Source: an uncultured Clostridia bacterium (GTDB lineage: Bacteria > Bacillota > Clostridia > Oscillospirales > Ruminococcaceae). Taken from it: a stretch of 64,000 nt of DNA. Shown one piece after another: positions 35,322-43,753 of the stretch. The translations under genes and the position numbers were made by a program. The stretch is from positions 1 to 64,000 of the forward strand of contig CAMVNQ010000008.1 in assembly GCA_947168885.1 (NCBI GenBank), written 5' to 3'. The notes below the pieces were generated by a model. That model was not told the origin of the DNA and made no database searches. It was given only the letters and a program-made list of their open reading frames with translations. The stretch's first letter is position 1. Each line of letters opens with the position of its first letter.

Positions 35322-36365
35322 TTATCGGGCACCTTCGTTTTTAAGGACATCATCGAGTTCCTCGATGAGCACAAGCTCAAACCGGTTCTCGCCGGCGCTT
35401 GCGGTCTTATACGCCCTGTCGAGGTAATACCGTGCCTTCTGCGGGTCATGCAGCACCGCGTAACAGTAGTATGCAAGCGCTCGTTTAGTTCCCGCGCCGG
35501 TATCTGTCGCGAGAGCAGTTCCCGCCTTGTCATAGAATTTTCTTGCGTACTCCTCGTCGGGCTCAAGCCATGAATAATAGTATATCAGCATGGCATAGGA
35601 ATTGACGCAGTTACGCATGAATTCCCCCGAACGCAGTATATCGGTAAGCTTATGCATCGGCTCGGGCAGTCTTTCGGCCTGTCCGCTCGCAAGCAGATGC
35701 GTACCGTAATAATACAGATACGTTACAGTATCCGTCGTCGAAGGCTCGTCGGGAAACTGCATCTCATCAAGCGGACGCAGATCCAGTCCCGCGGGATCGG
35801 CACCGTTTTCGAGTGCCCTTGTTATCTGCTGCACATATCCTCCGAGAGTATTCTTTTCGCCCGCGGCAGAACGGATAAGCGCTACAACGTCACCCATCAC
35901 AGCAAAATACGAGATAATGCATAAGAATGCCGCGAAGACAGCCCAGTCCGTGTCCGGCTCGAACGAAAGCTCATCCGGCGGCGGAGCAGCCAATATCGCC
36001 TCCCACGCGGGCAGCGACAGCACCGTTATTATAACCGACAGAAACGTTTTTGCAAGCAGCCTGCACAGTATAAAACGCGTATGCGACGCGCTGGGATCCG
36101 TGCTGCCGTTTCCGGTAAACGTGTATCTCACGAACGGCGCATATTTGTCGTCACCTTTGAGCCAGCGTCCGTTCACGCGCCTGAACGAGAAAAAGCCGAC
36201 CGTGATCTTGTCACATTCAAGTCCGAACATCGGGAGCACAAAGAGAAGGAACAATATGTGCAGACCCTCGAACATAACAAGTCCCAGCAGAACGCCGAGC
36301 AGAATATACAGGATCTTCCCGTTAATTATTGAATAGATCAGCGCCCTTGCGCTTCTGAACCTCAT
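35322..36365 (-). CDS. Membrane protein with TPR-like cytoplasmic domain, M50-like N-terminus
   Basis: 347 residues. Membrane segments lie at about 18-45, 102-120 and 138-160. The segment LVMFEGLHILFLLFVLPMFG has the shape of an M50 zinc-protease helix, where HExxH would sit, but reads FEGLH (first His lost). The following VGFFSFRRVNGRWLKG also resembles the region after the active site in that family. Residues 170-347 are helical hairpins (LYYYGTHLLASGQ, ALAYYCYAVLHDPQKARYYLDRAY) like TPRs. SD GGAGGAGAGG precedes the ATG. A relationship to M50 is a guess; the rest is descriptive. Confidence 0.55.
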   Translation of the reverse strand: MRFRSARALIYSIINGKILYILLGVLLGLVMFEGLHILFLLFVLPMFGLECDKITVGFFSFRRVNGRWLKGDDKYAPFVRYTFTGNGSTDPSASHTRFILCRLLAKTFLSVIITVLSLPAWEAILAAPPPDELSFEPDTDWAVFAAFLCIISYFAVMGDVVALIRSAAGEKNTLGGYVQQITRALENGADPAGLDLRPLDEMQFPDEPSTTDTVTYLYYYGTHLLASGQAERLPEPMHKLTDILRSGEFMRNCVNSYAMLIYYYSWLEPDEEYARKFYDKAGTALATDTGAGTKRALAYYCYAVLHDPQKARYYLDRAYKTASAGENRFELVLIEELDDVLKNEGAR

Positions 36366-36518
36366 ATTCCTCTCCTCCGGTCATCTTTATGAGTCTCCGA
36401 AAACTCATTATTATGGCTATCCCGCACAAATAAGGATTTTCTGTTCGGAATGACGGGATATTATGCAGGCAAGAGCAGCGATACAAAAACCGCGTGCGAC
36501 TGTTTATACGACATTGCC

Positions 36519-36671
36519 CTAAACATTTTCCTTGTCGTTTTTCCTGTTGTCAAGCATTCTGTAGATCCCGTAGCCGAACCAGAATATCCACGTCCACTGC
36601 CATGCGCCGAAAGCTATGCTGACCGCAAGATAAACGACAGCCGCACAAGTTGCTATGGTCCATTGCTTCAA
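36519..36671 (-). CDS. 50-residue membrane protein downstream of an XRE regulator
   Basis: The frame starts at a TTG (36671) with SD GAGGTG at 7-base spacing. It reads MKQWTIATCAAVVYLAVSIA, then FGAWQWTWIFWFGYGIYRML, and ends DNRKNDKENV. Two short hydrophobic segments with Trp-rich turns and a positively charged tail suggest a small two-helix membrane protein. Similar W.ITW segments occur at the C-terminus of Clostridial XRE-family membrane regulators, and here the gene follows an XRE gene by 32 bases, so the pair may be a split form of that arrangement. Confidence 0.62.
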   Translation of the reverse strand: MKQWTIATCAAVVYLAVSIAFGAWQWTWIFWFGYGIYRMLDNRKNDKENV

Positions 36672-36703
36672 GACCGTTCACCTCAATAACATGAACCGAC
36701 GCG

Positions 36704-37231
36704 TCACAGCTTTTCCGAAAGCTCGTCATAAAGGAGCACAGCCGAAGCCTTGATCTCGCGCTTTGCAAAGATGCCCTTGCCCGCATAGGAAAGGGCTTTG
36801 TTCGCGTAAGCCATACCCTCTTTCGGGTCTTTGGCGGTCTTTGCAAGTTCGAGATAAGACATGGCGAGCACTGCACAAGCCTCGTCATAGACGATATTTC
36901 CGCCTTCGGAGAGCGGAAGTGCAAGCGTGACCGATTCGGTATAATCGCCGCGCTTGAATGCATTTTTCATTTTTATGAGAGCTTCGAGATCCTTATCTGC
37001 AGCGTTCTCGCTGTCATCGAACGTTTCAAGCTCGTCCGGAAGCAGGTAATTCACGGGGAGCTGTAGCACTTTCGCGAGATATGTGAGAGTCTTTACCGAC
37101 GGGTTGGCGGTGCCGCTCTCTATCTGGCTCAGCATATTTCGCGTTATGAAATCACCAACGACATCCGCCTGCGTCATCTTCCTCGCGAGCCGCGCTTCTT
37201 TTATTCTTTTTCCGAGTTCTGCCGAGTCCAT
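36704..37231 (-). CDS. XRE-family transcriptional regulator with helical C-terminal domain
   Basis: 175 residues. Residues 6-63 are a Cro/C1 helix-turn-helix (KEARLARKMTQADVVGDF, then RNMLSQIESGTANPSVKTL). Residues 80-175 are alpha-helical and TPR-like (DEACAVLAMSYLELAKTA, GMAYANKALSYAGKG), as in regulators sensing peptides or partner proteins. The start at 37231 follows AGGAGG; an in-frame upstream extension is not used. It is followed by the 50-residue membrane protein. Targets are unknown. Confidence 0.85.
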   Translation of the reverse strand: MDSAELGKRIKEARLARKMTQADVVGDFITRNMLSQIESGTANPSVKTLTYLAKVLQLPVNYLLPDELETFDDSENAADKDLEALIKMKNAFKRGDYTESVTLALPLSEGGNIVYDEACAVLAMSYLELAKTAKDPKEGMAYANKALSYAGKGIFAKREIKASAVLLYDELSEKL

Positions 37232-37302
37232 ACTGCACACCCTCCTCTCTTCTTTTGTCGTTTTGTCGTATTTTTGCTGTATCCGCAAGGCCGGTGCAAG
37301 CG

Positions 37303-37626
37303 TTACTCCGGTCTCCTGATTATTTTTACCGCCGTACCGTAAGCCATGACCTCTGCCGCGCTCTGCATTACTGCTGATGTTGCGTATCTTACACCGATAA
37401 CGGCATCCGCGCCCTTTGCCTGTGCTTCGAAAAGCATTCTGTCGGTAGCTATCTGACGCGCGTCGTCCATCATCTGGGTATAGTGCTTGAGTTCGCCGCC
37501 GACAATGGTTTTCAGTCCCGCGCCGAAATCCTTGAAGGCGTTGACGGTCTGGATAGTACTTCCTTTAACAAGTCCGAGCACCTGTATCTCTGCGCCCGGG
37601 AGATATTCTGTTGTGACAAATAACAT
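37303..37626 (-). CDS. ybjQ: YbjQ/UPF0145 family protein
   Basis: 107 residues, a typical length. The family motifs are all present: VTTEYLPGAEIQVLGLVKG at the N-terminus and ATDRMLFEAQAKGADAVIGVRY in the middle. YbjQ proteins form pentameric rings; their function is unknown. It has its own promoter (37690-37718) and lies 70 bases upstream of the XRE gene in the same direction. Confidence 0.9.
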   Translation of the reverse strand: MLFVTTEYLPGAEIQVLGLVKGSTIQTVNAFKDFGAGLKTIVGGELKHYTQMMDDARQIATDRMLFEAQAKGADAVIGVRYATSAVMQSAAEVMAYGTAVKIIRRPE

Positions 37627-37689
37627 AATAACACACTCCTTTTCTTCTATGAAAGTGAAAGCTCTGAACGTAAATCTTATTTACTTACG

Positions 37690-37718
37690 ATTTTAACATA
37701 CAAATCCTGAAATTGCAA
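37690..37718 (-). promoter_or_regulatory. Promoter of ybjQ
   Basis: Minus-strand TTGCAA (37713-37718) and TAAAAT (37690-37695), 17-base spacer. Confidence 0.7.
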
Positions 37719-37815
37719 TAGCTTTCCGGATATTTTTTGATTTTCGGCACTTTGCTCAAATCATAGTGCGCTTCTTGTGCAGTATCACGATTTTGAAAAA
37801 TCGTTCGCGGGATTA

Positions 37816-37843
37816 TTGACAACGGCGGAAAATGTGGTATAAT
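37816..37843 (+). promoter_or_regulatory. Promoter of the NfeD/flotillin operon
   Basis: TTGACA (37816-37821) and TATAAT (37838-37843), 16-base spacer. The 150-base leader has two hairpins, the larger CTGTTC.CTCTC...GAGAGAACAG at about 37911-37949, and no coding frame with an SD before 37995. Confidence 0.8.
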
Positions 37844-37994
37844 TGTAGTAAATAGAATTTACACAACGATCCATTATCCTTTGCTGGACCGGCGGACCGG
37901 AAAGCGGCAGTCTGTTCCCTCTCCCGCTTCGGCGAGCGAGAGAACAGAAAGCATATCTGTACGGCCTCCGCTTAATAAGAAAGGAAGTGTTTAT

Positions 37995-38720
37995 ATGGAA
38001 TGGTTCACAGAATGGTGGGGCAGCCTTGATACAATGAGCCAGGTGCTCTTCTGCGTTGCGCTTCCCTCAACGGTTATACTGCTTATCCAGACTATAATGA
38101 TAATACTCGGTTTCGGCCATGACGGAGCCGGTGTGAACCCGAGCGACACCTCGGGCTTTGACGGAAGTACGGACATCGACATAAGCACAGACGTGGATAT
38201 AAGTCTTGATGCCGACGGATCGGGAGCAGACATTGATTCTTCCGGCGGAACGGAGTTCGAGACCGATGTTACCGACGTGAATTACGGTGACGGAAGCAGC
38301 CACGGCGACATCGGAACGATGAACTTTTTCACCGTCCAGGGCGTGATCACATTCTTCTGCGTTTTCGGCTGGGCGGCTCTTGTTACATACACGCTGTCGA
38401 AGATCGCAGTGCTTGCTGTAATAGTAGGACTTGTGCTCGGACTCGCGGCTATGTTCGGTGTGGCCAAGATACTTCAGCTCTCGAAGAAGCTCGCACAGAA
38501 CGGCACGCTGAATATCCGCAATCTCCTCGGCGCTTCCGGAACGGTTTATCTTGTGATACCCGCGGACGGCGAGGGAAAAGGAAAGGTAAACGTTACGAGC
38601 GGCGAAAGGCTTGTTGAGTTCGACGCGATAACCGACGAAAAAGAATCTCTTCCCGACGGAACTTCCGTAAGAGTGGTTGATATTCGCAGCGGCAATGTCC
38701 TTGTTGTCGAGAAAGTGTGA
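37995..38720 (+). CDS. NfeD-like (YuaF-type) membrane protein, flotillin partner
   Basis: 241 residues. Membrane segments are at about 16-38 and two at 118-160; between them is an Asp/Ser/Gly-rich extracellular loop (45-105) with DIDIS repeats. The C-terminal 70 residues (GTVYLVIPADGEGKGKV, then SVRVVDIRSGNVLVVEK) form the OB-fold typical of NfeD. NfeD-like proteins are encoded with flotillins and act with them in membrane microdomains, as YuaF with FloT in Bacillus. SD AAGGAAG; the start at 37995 is chosen over a longer in-frame extension that overlaps the leader. Confidence 0.85.
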   Translation: MEWFTEWWGSLDTMSQVLFCVALPSTVILLIQTIMIILGFGHDGAGVNPSDTSGFDGSTDIDISTDVDISLDADGSGADIDSSGGTEFETDVTDVNYGDGSSHGDIGTMNFFTVQGVITFFCVFGWAALVTYTLSKIAVLAVIVGLVLGLAAMFGVAKILQLSKKLAQNGTLNIRNLLGASGTVYLVIPADGEGKGKVNVTSGERLVEFDAITDEKESLPDGTSVRVVDIRSGNVLVVEKV

Positions 38721-38729
38721 CGGTGCTGT

Positions 38730-39287
38730 ATGGAATCAATTGATCTTCTTTTCTGGGGGTTTATTGCACTTGTCGTTGTCGGCGGTATCGTCTGTCTGCT
38801 AGTGTTTCTTCCGAAGGAACATGACTATGAGGACAACAAGAACGATTGTTACCGCATACAATACCGCGACGGAAACTACACGGTGTCGAAGAAGAAGCCG
38901 TCATACGGCGAGAACCGGTACTCTCTTCGTTCAAAATTCTTCTATATAAAGAAGATACCGTTTGAGATCGACGCGTTCTGCGATGAGGGAGAAGCTCCGG
39001 ACGGCAAAAGCTACCGGGCAGTCACATCGGTGAAGATGTGTTTCCCCGAAGACAGGCTTCAGACATTCGCGCCGACATTCCACGGCGTTTCTCATGAGAG
39101 TATCACCGAAACGATCGAAGAAGCTCTCGCGGCGGCAATGAAGGACGCTATCGCGAAATATGACGCGGCGGCTGGCGAGGAAGCTTTCAGGGAAGTGTTC
39201 AAGGAATGCGCTCAGAAAAAGCTTGATATCTTCGGACTGTACATAATGGCGGTCGGGAATATCAGAATAAACGAGAATGCAGTATGA
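38730..39287 (+). CDS. Single-pass membrane protein in the flotillin operon
   Basis: 185 residues: one membrane helix (about 7-28) followed by a soluble domain. The segment YRAVTSVKMCFPEDRLQTF with a following helix rich in Glu/Ala (TETIEEALAAAMKDAIAKY) recalls part of an SPFH/band-7 domain, and the gene sits between NfeD and flotillin, so it may be a truncated flotillin-like partner. The start is 9 bases after the NfeD stop. Identity beyond that is uncertain. Confidence 0.6.
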   Translation: MESIDLLFWGFIALVVVGGIVCLLVFLPKEHDYEDNKNDCYRIQYRDGNYTVSKKKPSYGENRYSLRSKFFYIKKIPFEIDAFCDEGEAPDGKSYRAVTSVKMCFPEDRLQTFAPTFHGVSHESITETIEEALAAAMKDAIAKYDAAAGEEAFREVFKECAQKKLDIFGLYIMAVGNIRINENAV

Positions 39288-39465
39288 TCGGTATGATAAA
39301 GATGAGCGACAAATGCCAAAAACAGTATGATTTCGCTGAAAAGAAATGCCCGTCTGCGGTAAAAAGCTGAAGAAAGCATATACCAAAGAAGAAACGGAAA
39401 AAATAAAAAAGAAGAAGAGGACACAATGGCCGTCCTCAACACGATGTTTTTTATGTAAACCTTGA
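39284..39465 (+). pseudogene. Frameshifted small zinc-ribbon gene
   Basis: An ATG at 39284 overlaps the preceding stop codon (ATGA). Frame one reads MSDKCQKQYDFAEKKCP and then stops at 39370. If one base is added after TGCCCG (near 39352) the reading continues as CPVCGKKLKKAYTKEETEKI and KKKKR to a stop at 39463-39465, restoring a CxxC of a zinc ribbon. It may be a disrupted gene, a programmed shift or a sequencing error. Downstream bases to 39498 hold the SD of the flotillin gene. Confidence 0.4.
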
Positions 39466-39498
39466 GACGCTGTCTCATTGAAATAAGGAGGAATTATT

Positions 39499-41112
39499 AT
39501 GGATCCTATCATCATTACCGCGATAGTTGTCGGCGCAATAGTTGTTTTCGCCCTTTTCGCGGGAATACTTTCACGTTACCGCAAATGCCCGTCCGACAAG
39601 ATACTCGTTATCTACGGTAAAGTCGGAAGCGACAAAAGCGGTCAGGCAAGAAGCGCACGATGCATCCACGGCGGCGCGGCGTTCATAGTACCTATCATTC
39701 AGTCTTATCAGTACATGGACCTTACGCCTATCTCGATCAACGTCGATCTGCGCAACGCACTTTCAAAGCAGAATATCCGTGTTGATGTACCGTCGAGCTT
39801 TACGGTCGGCATCTCTACGGAGCCCGGTGTAATGCAGAATGCGGCAGAGAGACTCCTCGGCCTCAAGATGGGTCAGGTTCAGGAGCTTGCGAAGGATATA
39901 ATCTTCGGTCAGCTTCGTCTCGTAATCGCAACAATGGAGATCGAGGAAATAAACACCGACCGTGACAAGTTCCTTATCGCGGTATCGAAGAACGTTGAGA
40001 TAGAACTCCGCAAGATCGGTCTTCGTCTCATCAACGTAAACGTAACCGATATCCGTGACGAGTCCGGATATATCGAGGCTCTTGGTAAGGAAGCTGCTGC
40101 GAAGGCTATCAACGACGCGAAGAAATCCGTTGCTGAAAAGAACCGTGACGGTGCTATCGGTGAAGCTAATGCGAACCGTGACCAGCGTATCCAGGTAGCT
40201 GCTGCGAACGCAAGCGCTATCGACGGTGAAAACGCTGCGAAGGTAGAGATCGCACAGTCCGAGGCGTCAAGAAGATTCCGCGAGGCGGAAGCTGACGCAA
40301 AGGCACAGAACAACGCGAAGATCGCTATAGCGCAGACCGGCAGAGACGGTGAGATCGGACAGGCGAACGCTATGCGCGAACAGCGTGTCGAAGTCGCAGC
40401 CGCAAACGCGAAGGCTGTTGAGGGTGAAAACGCCGCGAAGATCGCAGTTGCTCAGTCAGACGCTATGAGACGTGAAAAGGAAGCGGAAGCGTTAAAGCTC
40501 GCTACCGCAGCAGAAGCTGTACAGGCTGCAAAAGCGCGTGAGGAAGCTTACGCTGCTCAGAAGGTAGCAGAGCAGGAGCGTGCACAGCTCGAAATGGCTA
40601 CCCAGCAGGCTGACGTTATCGTAAAGGCTCAGATCGCCAAGGAACAGGCACAGATCGCAGCAGAGGCAGAAGCGGAAGTAATGCGCCGCAAGGCAAAGGG
40701 TGAAGCGGACGCTATATTCGCGAAAATGGAAGCGCAGGCAAACGGTATGCGTGAGATACTCCAGAAGCAGGCAGAAGGTATGCGTGAACTCGTCAATACG
40801 GCGGGTACGGCTGATGATGCTGTAAAACTCATACTCGCGGACAAGATGGAAGACCTTATGCGCATTCAGGTCGATGCTATCAAGAACATAAAGATAGACA
40901 AGGTAACAGTCTGGGACGGCGGCTCAAAAGGCAAGGACGGCAAAAGTTCGACCGCAGATTTCATAAGCGGTCTGTTCAAGTCGGTTCCTCCGCTTGGTGA
41001 GATGTTCGATCAGGCGGGAATGAAGCTTCCTGAGTACCTCGGTTCTCCGATAGAGATGCCGAAGGAGACGATAGCCGAAAGCACAAAAACAGAGAATACA
41101 GACGAGCTGTAA
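39499..41112 (+). CDS. floT: Flotillin (SPFH/band-7 family)
   Basis: 537 residues. It has an N-terminal membrane-embedded hydrophobic segment (about 3-25), an SPFH domain to about 205 (LLGLKMGQVQELAKDIIFGQL), then a long Glu/Ala/Lys coiled coil (205-445) with repeated units (DGAIGEANANRDQRIQVAA and DGEIGQANAMREQRVEVAA) typical of flotillins. The C-terminus (450-537) binds partners. Flotillins organise membrane microdomains, secretion and cell-wall machinery. SD AAGGAGG precedes the ATG. The NfeD-like gene upstream completes the usual pair. Confidence 0.95.
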   Translation: MDPIIITAIVVGAIVVFALFAGILSRYRKCPSDKILVIYGKVGSDKSGQARSARCIHGGAAFIVPIIQSYQYMDLTPISINVDLRNALSKQNIRVDVPSSFTVGISTEPGVMQNAAERLLGLKMGQVQELAKDIIFGQLRLVIATMEIEEINTDRDKFLIAVSKNVEIELRKIGLRLINVNVTDIRDESGYIEALGKEAAAKAINDAKKSVAEKNRDGAIGEANANRDQRIQVAAANASAIDGENAAKVEIAQSEASRRFREAEADAKAQNNAKIAIAQTGRDGEIGQANAMREQRVEVAAANAKAVEGENAAKIAVAQSDAMRREKEAEALKLATAAEAVQAAKAREEAYAAQKVAEQERAQLEMATQQADVIVKAQIAKEQAQIAAEAEAEVMRRKAKGEADAIFAKMEAQANGMREILQKQAEGMRELVNTAGTADDAVKLILADKMEDLMRIQVDAIKNIKIDKVTVWDGGSKGKDGKSSTADFISGLFKSVPPLGEMFDQAGMKLPEYLGSPIEMPKETIAESTKTENTDEL

Positions 41113-41128
41113 TGGCTTGTAAAAAGCG

Positions 41129-41156
41129 AAAGCTCCTGCCGAAAAGCGGGAGCTTT
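41129..41156 (+). terminator. Terminator of the flotillin operon
   Basis: AAAGCTCCTGC/GCGGGAGCTTT (one G-U pair) with T-rich sequence after it; same type as at 23754. Confidence 0.85.
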
Positions 41157-41333
41157 TGCTGTCTTCTGAATCCGGGAAATAGACAATAGCAACGGAAGCC
41201 GAGTATCTGGGTTGATGTAATTTTGCTACAAAAATATAAACTAAATTTAAGATAATACGCCGAATAATATGTACATATTTACCGAAATATTATTACAATA
41301 CAAGAAATGCGGCAAATATTTTAGAAAAACCTC

Positions 41334-41362
41334 TTTACAAATCGATGATCTTGTGATATTAT
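41334..41362 (+). promoter_or_regulatory. Promoter of the FecR-domain gene
   Basis: TTTACA (41334-41339) and TATTAT (41357-41362), 17-base spacer; a second -10-like TATACT-type sequence overlaps. The region 41157-41333 is AT-rich with no gene. Confidence 0.6.
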
Positions 41363-41414
41363 ACTAATATAGTGCAATTCACAAATCAACATATTTTCCG
41401 GATCGGGGGACACT

Positions 41415-43682
41415 ATGTCAAGTACAGGCAAAACAAAGAAGATCATCATAATAGCCGCGGTGGCGCTTGTTGTCATCGCAGCTGCTGTTATCGTCATCGT
41501 TATGATGCTTAACAAGGGCAACGATGGCTATATTTCCATCGGCGTCCAGGAGATCGTCGGCGATGTCACCGTAGAGAACAACGGCGACATATATAAGGCA
41601 TACCCTAATATGCATCTTACCGACGGCTTCGCTATGACAACCGCCAAGGCGAGCTTTACCCGTCTGGTGCTCGATGAGGATAAGTACGCCAAGCTTGAGG
41701 AAGAGAGCCGTGCGAAATTCGACGCAATGGGCACGGGCGGTAAATCGACATCTATCAAGCTTGAATACGGTCAGCTCACCAACGAGGTCTCCCGTCCGCT
41801 CAAACAGGGCGAGGAATACAGGGTCTCGACGCCTAATGCTGTTCTTTCCGTTATCGGTACGCTCTTTATTACAAGAGCGCGTCAGGACGAAAACGGGAAA
41901 TGGTACACAGATGTTTATACATTCGGCGGTTCGGTAGTAAGCCACCGTATTCTTCCCGACGGAACGAACGTTGATGAACAGATACTTATCAATGCGGGTT
42001 ACAAGACGACCATATATATGGACGATACGACCACGATCTACATACAGGAGGTCGATGACGAGCCCGGCGACAACGTTGATCCTATCGATATAAACGACAT
42101 CGACACCGAGATACTTGTCGAGGTCTATGCCGCAGCAAAGGCAGGTCACCAGGTATGCTTCACCACAAAAGAAATGGAAGAAGTGTTTGAAGAGCGCGGT
42201 GTCGATCTGAGCAAGTATATTTCCTACCGCACCGGTGAGCCTCTCGGAACAGCGGCGACAACAACTGCTCAGGTGCCAGAAGATACAACACCCGAAGAGA
42301 CAACGACCGAAGCAACTACGCCCGAGGAGACGACTACTGAGGATACGACTCCGGAGAACACATCGGCAGATGAAACTACTCCCGAGGAAACGACCACTAC
42401 ACCTCAGGAGACAACGACGTCAAACGATGACACGACGGTTCCGCCGACGACAACGACCACACCGGGAACCACGACCGGCGAAGTTACAACACCGTCAAAG
42501 ACGACCACCACACCGGAGACAACAACAGAGGCTACAACGACACCTGAGGAGACAACAACAGAGGCTACAACGACACCCGAGGAGGAGACAACGACAACTC
42601 CGGAGACAACAACAGAGGCTACAACAATACCCGAGGAGACAACGACAACTCCGGAAGTAACGACAACACCTGATACTCCCGATCAGACGACACCTCCGTA
42701 TACTTCACCGTGGGGCGGTAACGTAACCACGACCGAACAGACGACAGAGGAAACGACAACTACCACTACCACGAACGTGGTTACCGATCCCGATGATTCC
42801 ACTGTCTGCGAGCACGAGGTGCATAAGTACAGCAGTATCAGTTATATCTACGGTTCTGGAGGAGGCGCGTCATTCAATGCTATATATGTCTGTGCCGTAT
42901 GTAAACAGCACACAATAACAAAGCTAGTGAGTGCTTCCAGCTGTGACAGGGATTCAGATCCTAATAATTACATATTCAGTTTCCATATTCCTATGACTTA
43001 TTTTGATTCGACTACAAGCGAAACGGTATCGAAATCAGTGCCGAGGACACAAATAGTAGAAACATGCTCTCACCCGACGGCATATCGTGAAGAGAGGAAG
43101 ACGGCAGATGCTAACTGCGAGCATGGAGAGCTATATGAGGAATATTGCGCGGCGTGTGGTACAGTTACAGCTGATGAACTGGAGCGCGGAAGCAGTGACC
43201 CCAATAAGCATACTTGCTCACTTACGAACATCAGGATCGTGGAAGGTGATATGGTTTTGGCTGATATTGTCTGTGATAATTGCGGCGAAACAATCGTGCA
43301 AGAAGAAGAATGCGAAAAGGTTAAATCTTATGATTCCGCGACAGACGAGACTGTTTACAGCGTTTCTGTCAGCTATATGGGGCAAACTTTGACAGGTGAA
43401 AAACGCTTAACTCACGCACATTCTTTCTATGGCGCTACGCCGGTTATTACTTATGTAACCGGATCCGGAGTCGGTGCTGAGTTCTCTGTTACATTTGCAT
43501 GTACATATAGCGGATGTTCGGGAACACATACATTGACCGGCACTGCAACTGCCTGTGAAGATACTACAGAAGGCGGCGTAAGCGGTAAATCGTTCACTGT
43601 TGCATGGTCGGCGGATTATTCCCGCGGAATTAGTAGTGGAAGCACTACGAAGTTTGTTCCCGATGATCAGATTGCTGATTAA
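41415..43682 (+). CDS. Membrane-anchored FecR-domain protein with Thr/Glu/Pro stalk and Cys-rich ends
   Basis: 755 residues. A membrane helix at about 10-31 anchors it, with the rest outside. Residues 38-200 form a FecR-like beta domain (VQEIVGDVTVENNGDIYKAY, then GEEYRVSTPNAVLSVIGT). Residues about 280-455 are a mucin-like stalk of TTPEETTTE repeats, mirrored by a DNA tandem repeat at about 42290-42690. The C-terminal 280 residues hold Cys pairs (CAVCKQH, CAACG, CDNCGE, CEKVKSY) and Tyr-rich strands, likely small zinc-binding or disulfide domains. SD GGGGGA precedes the ATG. It may be a surface sensor or adhesin; FecR in other bacteria works with sigma factors, but none is adjacent. Confidence 0.78.
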   Translation: MSSTGKTKKIIIIAAVALVVIAAAVIVIVMMLNKGNDGYISIGVQEIVGDVTVENNGDIYKAYPNMHLTDGFAMTTAKASFTRLVLDEDKYAKLEEESRAKFDAMGTGGKSTSIKLEYGQLTNEVSRPLKQGEEYRVSTPNAVLSVIGTLFITRARQDENGKWYTDVYTFGGSVVSHRILPDGTNVDEQILINAGYKTTIYMDDTTTIYIQEVDDEPGDNVDPIDINDIDTEILVEVYAAAKAGHQVCFTTKEMEEVFEERGVDLSKYISYRTGEPLGTAATTTAQVPEDTTPEETTTEATTPEETTTEDTTPENTSADETTPEETTTTPQETTTSNDDTTVPPTTTTTPGTTTGEVTTPSKTTTTPETTTEATTTPEETTTEATTTPEEETTTTPETTTEATTIPEETTTTPEVTTTPDTPDQTTPPYTSPWGGNVTTTEQTTEETTTTTTTNVVTDPDDSTVCEHEVHKYSSISYIYGSGGGASFNAIYVCAVCKQHTITKLVSASSCDRDSDPNNYIFSFHIPMTYFDSTTSETVSKSVPRTQIVETCSHPTAYREERKTADANCEHGELYEEYCAACGTVTADELERGSSDPNKHTCSLTNIRIVEGDMVLADIVCDNCGETIVQEEECEKVKSYDSATDETVYSVSVSYMGQTLTGEKRLTHAHSFYGATPVITYVTGSGVGAEFSVTFACTYSGCSGTHTLTGTATACEDTTEGGVSGKSFTVAWSADYSRGISSGSTTKFVPDDQIAD

Positions 43683-43707
43683 TAAGCAAAAACATAGAAA
43701 ATATGAC

Positions 43708-43735
43708 GTATCAGGGAGCTTTGTCTCCTTGATAC
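43708..43735 (+). terminator. Hairpin after the FecR-domain gene
   Basis: GTATCAGGGAG/CTCCTTGATAC (one wobble) with a 6-base loop. There is no U-run, so termination may be partial and the cyclase gene may be cotranscribed. Confidence 0.5.
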
Positions 43736-43753
43736 CTGTCTGACGGAGAAAAA

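Noticed and set aside
41218-41333. tRNA or small RNA in the AT-rich stretch before the FecR gene
   Set aside because: No cloverleaf, no T-loop consensus and no hairpin with a U-run are seen.
42235-42660. Plus-strand Arg/Gln-rich 141-codon frame
   Set aside because: Out-of-frame reading of the Thr/Glu/Pro stalk repeat; low complexity and no SD.
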